From the NCBI RefSeq assembly GCF_006717045.1, contig NZ_VFPH01000002.1, forward strand, positions 2,900,812-2,964,811: a stretch of DNA of 64,000 nt. The letters run 5' to 3'. The notes beneath the pieces were generated by a model. It searched no databases. It had not been told where the DNA came from and saw nothing but the letters and a program-made list of their open reading frames with translations. Origin of the DNA: Pseudonocardia cypriaca (GTDB lineage Bacteria > Actinomycetota > Actinomycetes > Mycobacteriales > Pseudonocardiaceae). Shown here piece after piece: positions 60,811 through 64,000 of this stretch (its first letter is position 1; each line of letters opens with the position of its first letter). Position numbers and translations under genes: made by a program.

Positions 60811-60898
60811 TACCCTCACCAGCGTGTTCTGGCCGCTGACCCGTCGCCGCGCAGTTGACCTGTGCCGCGTCGGCAGCTGCCTGTGTCGCGCCTCCTGA
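60811..60898 (+). promoter_or_regulatory. cysteine-responsive attenuator: leaderless Cys-rich leader peptide
   Basis: A -10-like TACCCT (60811-60816) lies 7 bases before a GTG at 60824 that opens a 24-codon frame ending at TGA 60898. The product is Cys-rich at its end (DLCRVGSCLCRAS, three Cys). This matches the polycysteine leaderless peptides described in mycobacteria before the orthologous sulfurtransferase operon, where cysteine-dependent ribosome progress controls downstream expression. The remaining 136 bases up to 61035 would hold the attenuator structure. Confidence 0.75.
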
Positions 60899-61034
60899 GC
60901 ATTCGCGTCTTCCACGCACCCCTCCTCAGGAGCATCTGCATGTCCACACCACCGCACCCGTCTGCCGTGCCCCGTGCCGGCGGCGTCTTCGCGCACGCCA
61001 GAGACCGCATCACCGACATCCAGGGAGCTACCGC

Positions 61035-61885
<851 letters not shown>

Positions 61886-61886
<1 letters not shown>

Positions 61887-62185
61887 TGTGCGGCGCACCC
61901 GACCAGGCGGTCGCGCTCCCGCCCGGCACCGACCTGACCAAGGAGACCGTCCTCACCGGCCGGGTCGTCGCGAGCGGTGAGCCCGTCGGGGGTGCCTTCG
62001 TGCGGCTGCTGGACGGCACCGGCGAGTTCACGGCGGAGGTCGTGGCGTCCGAGGCCGGGCAGTTCCGGTTCTTCGCCGCACCCGGCACCTGGACCGTCCG
62101 CGCGCTGTCGCGGGTGGGCACGGGCCAGGCCGAGCTGACGGCCGACGGCCCCGGCGTCCACCGCGCGGAGATCGCGCTCGTGTAG
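61886..62185 (+). CDS. DUF1416 protein (SseC-like)
   Basis: A 99-residue protein starting MCGAPDQAVALPPGTDLTKE with a carboxypeptidase-regulatory-like beta fold (ETVLTGRVVASGEPVGGAFV; APGTWTVRALSRVG). The N-terminal Cys2 and its coupling to a rhodanese are conserved in actinobacteria, suggesting a sulfur-carrier or partner role. Biochemistry unknown. A long hairpin follows. Confidence 0.9.
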
Positions 62186-62196
62186 CCCACTCCGAG

Positions 62197-62251
62197 TTGC
62201 AGCGAAGCCACTTCCACGCCGTGCCACTGCGTGGAAGTGGCTTCGTCGCAA
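62197..62251. repeat. long palindromic element (23-bp stem)
   Basis: Arms 62197-62219 (beginning TTGCAGCGAAGCCACTTCC) and 62229-62251 are complementary except for one bulged or mismatched position pair, with a 9-base loop. It is far longer than a normal terminator and contains no T run. It looks like a dispersed palindromic repeat or small mobile element, and may also end the sulfurtransferase transcript. Confidence 0.65.
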
Positions 62252-62269
62252 CCGGGTAGGGTGCGGCCG

Positions 62270-62401
62270 GTGCAGTGGTTGTTCACCGGCGTGCTCATCG
62301 CCTCCTGCGCCGGCATCACCGTGTTCACCGGTTACCTGCTCCGGCGGCTCTTCACGACGGCCCCGGCCGCGCCCGAGGTGCCTGCGGAGCCGAAGCCATG
62401 A
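62270..62401 (+). CDS. 43-residue membrane peptide
   Basis: GTG at 62270 opens a frame encoding a single membrane helix (QWLFTGVLIASCAGITVFTG, 2-21) with a YLLRRLF basic edge and a proline/alanine-rich tail. Its TGA overlaps the ATG of the nitrobindin-like gene (ATGA), which supports real translation. No ribosome binding site is obvious. Function unknown. Confidence 0.55.
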   Translation: MQWLFTGVLIASCAGITVFTGYLLRRLFTTAPAAPEVPAEPKP

Positions 62402-63024
62402 GCCGGCCGAACGACGAGATGCCGGGCACCATCACCGGCCCGGCGAACGCAGCGGCCGACTCCCCGCAGCGCAACCGGCCGCGGTTCGACGACCTCCCGA
62501 TCCCGGACGACACCGCGAACCTGCGTGAGGGCCCCGACCTGCACGAGCTGTGCATCGGCCTGCTCCCGCTCGTCGGCGTCTGGCGCGGCACCGGGGAGGT
62601 CGTCTACCCCACGATCGACGGCCCGTACACCTTCGGGCAGCAGATCGTCTTCGCCCACGACGGGCGCCCGTTCCTCACCTACGAGGCCAAGGCGTGGCTG
62701 CTCGGCCCCGACGGCGAGGTGCTGCGGCCCGCGGCGCGCGAGACCGGCTTCTGGCGGCCGCAGCCCGACGGCGAGCTCGAGGTGCTGATCACCCACGCCA
62801 CCGGGATCAGCGAGATCTTCTACGGCCGGGCCCGGAACCTCACGTCCTGGGAGATCGAGACCGACGCGGTGGTACGCACGGCGTCGGCCAAGGACGTGGT
62901 GGGCTCGCACCGCCTCTACGGACTCGTGGAGGGCGGCGACCTGGCCTACGTGGACGAGCGGGCGATGATGGGCCAGCCCCTCCAGCCGCACCTCTCGGCA
63001 CGCCTGAACCGGATCGCCGGCTGA
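62398..63024 (+). CDS. nitrobindin-like FABP-family heme-binding protein
   Basis: A 208-residue protein related to M. tuberculosis Rv0813c. After a ~45-residue polar N-terminus comes the family motif LVGVWRGTGEVVYPTIDGPY (about 59-78), then TYEAKAWLLG, RETGFWRPQPDGELEVLITH and a C-terminal GQPLQPHLSARL containing a conserved histidine. The family forms a ten-stranded barrel; some members bind heme and react with nitric oxide or peroxynitrite. ATG 62398 overlaps the upstream small gene. Confidence 0.87.
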   Translation: MSRPNDEMPGTITGPANAAADSPQRNRPRFDDLPIPDDTANLREGPDLHELCIGLLPLVGVWRGTGEVVYPTIDGPYTFGQQIVFAHDGRPFLTYEAKAWLLGPDGEVLRPAARETGFWRPQPDGELEVLITHATGISEIFYGRARNLTSWEIETDAVVRTASAKDVVGSHRLYGLVEGGDLAYVDERAMMGQPLQPHLSARLNRIAG

Positions 63025-63028
63025 GGAG

Positions 63029-64000
63029 CTAGCTCCAGGCCTGCTGCTCCGCGGGCGCGGCTTCCAGCAGCTCCTGAACCTCGGCCGGCGGCAGCCCGGC
63101 CAGCCGGGCCAGCTGGTCGGGGCGCAGGCCCGCGGCGGCCAGGCGGTGCAGAACGTCCCGCAGGGCGGCCCGTCCCGCGCGCACGGCATCGGAGAGCCGG
63201 TCCAGCTCGCTGAGGCAGCTCTCCAGCTCGACCATGGCACCGACAGCCCGGTCCGGGTCGTCGAGCAGCACGGCGAGCAGCCGGTCGCGGGGGTCGGCCT
63301 GCCGGCCGGGGTCGTCGTTGTCGGAGCGGGGGGCGGGCGCTGTGGCCGGTTCGGGAGCGGGTTGGGCCTGCGCCCCCCATCCGACGTCCGGGAGAGCCGC
63401 TCCGGCCACCGCGCCCGGCGCGGAGCCGTCGACGTCCGGCACGGGCGCACCCCAGCTCTCGGGCGGCGTCCCGTTCCCCTCGGGGCCGTGACTGCCGTTC
63501 GGCTCGAAAGCCGGTACGGCTGCCCAGCCGTCGTCGCTCACGGCTGCCGCCTGCCCGTCCGGCTCGGCAGCCCTTGCCTCCTCCGGCCCGGAACCGGCCG
63601 GCGCAGCCAGACCGAGGCCGTCCGGATCGGTCGTCGCCGCCGGGTCGAAGCCGTCAGCCGCCTCGGCAGCAACGGGTCCGGGGTCCGGTTGGGGCGGGGC
63701 GCCGCCGTCTGTCGGCGGATCGTCCGGTCGCTGCGCGCCCCCGCGGCCTGCTGCGGCCCGCACGGCGAACGCCTGGGCCACCGCGGCCGCGACCGTGCGA
63801 CCCGAGCCGGCCTGGTGGTGGTGCGACGGCACCGCGGCCAGCTCACCGGAGGGCGTCGGGTCGGCGTGGAACCGCTCGACGGGCTCGGGTGGGTCCACCC
63901 TCGAGGAGACCTCCACGGGACGCGGGGTCGCCGCCGGCACGGGTTCGGCGAGCGGCTGGGACACGGATGGCTCGGACACGGGTGACTGGGACACGGGTGA
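63029..64000 (-). CDS. low-complexity protein with C-terminal helical domain (5' end outside window)
   Basis: The frame is open to the window edge. A GTG at 63994 is possible, but the repeating SPVSQSPVSEPSVSQP register continues upstream, so the start probably lies outside. About 230 residues rich in P, A, D, E and G lead to a compact C-terminal part (about 90 residues): VGAMVELESCLSELDRLSDA, VRAGRAALRDVLHRLAAAGL, then a DNA-binding-like RPDQLARLAGLPPAEVQELL. No family is certain. Convergent with the nitrobindin-like gene, four bases apart. Confidence 0.55.
   Translation of the reverse strand, partial: SPVSQSPVSEPSVSQPLAEPVPAATPRPVEVSSRVDPPEPVERFHADPTPSGELAAVPSHHHQAGSGRTVAAAVAQAFAVRAAAGRGGAQRPDDPPTDGGAPPQPDPGPVAAEAADGFDPAATTDPDGLGLAAPAGSGPEEARAAEPDGQAAAVSDDGWAAVPAFEPNGSHGPEGNGTPPESWGAPVPDVDGSAPGAVAGAALPDVGWGAQAQPAPEPATAPAPRSDNDDPGRQADPRDRLLAVLLDDPDRAVGAMVELESCLSELDRLSDAVRAGRAALRDVLHRLAAAGLRPDQLARLAGLPPAEVQELLEAAPAEQQAWS

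Overview
The window is chromosomal DNA of a high-G+C actinobacterium, most likely a Pseudonocardiaceae member close to Pseudonocardia. This is inferred from mycothiol synthase (mshD), an XRE/DUF397 pair, many GTG starts, and the block glnR-mshD-pst-phoU with lmeA, rhodanese and DUF1416 genes, which matches the Rv0813c-Rv0821c neighbourhood of Mycobacterium tuberculosis. The species call is inference; no rRNA or marker search was possible.

Layout. 1-15.6 kb: the 3' end of malQ; a regulatory/transport block (TetR, LysR, MFS exporter, frame-broken SARP) that appears inserted between malQ and a fumarylacetoacetase-type hydratase, because a diverged second copy of the malQ tail sits in front of the hydratase; S4 protein, EamA transporter, anti-sigma-type ATPase, secreted anchor-P protein, L,D-transpeptidase; a Gfo/Idh-alcohol dehydrogenase-SDR operon; and an AbiEi/DUF559-type gene bracketed by inverted copies of a palindromic repeat. 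15.6-34.5 kb: mostly accessory metabolism and regulation: a lipoprotein hydrolase with an altered nucleophile, an aminotransferase fused to DUF6194, a large LuxR-type ATPase regulator, four regulator/enzyme pairs with visible operators, an XRE/DUF397 pair, and two gene relics.

35.45-45.62 kb: a decayed actinomycete integrative element (AICE) in the 3' end of tRNA-Lys(UUU). Both att repeats are visible. Nudix, GntR (KorSA-like), a Pra-like fragment, Xis and Int remain, but Int is frameshifted and no transfer or replication gene is recognisable. Its cargo is A/T-richer: a tightly coupled four-gene operon (37269-42269) of a small protein, a P-loop NTPase with a long helical C-terminus, an SPFH/band-7-like protein and a DUF4407 membrane protein, plus an unlinked membrane-anchored small protein. 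I regard this operon as the best candidate in the window for an undescribed, possibly anti-phage, membrane-associated system.

45.6-64 kb: core genome. A CuZn-SOD-like lipoprotein, dusB, a GGDEF protein and a very large LCP/LytR-type protein precede the phosphate regulon: two phoU paralogues and pstSCAB, with PHO-box-like direct repeats before phoU1, phoU2 and pstS. Then come mshD, glnR, an alpha/beta hydrolase, an lmeA-like gene, a leaderless cysteine-rich leader peptide ahead of the thiosulfate sulfurtransferase-DUF1416 pair, a nitrobindin-like gene, and a partial low-complexity protein at the right edge.
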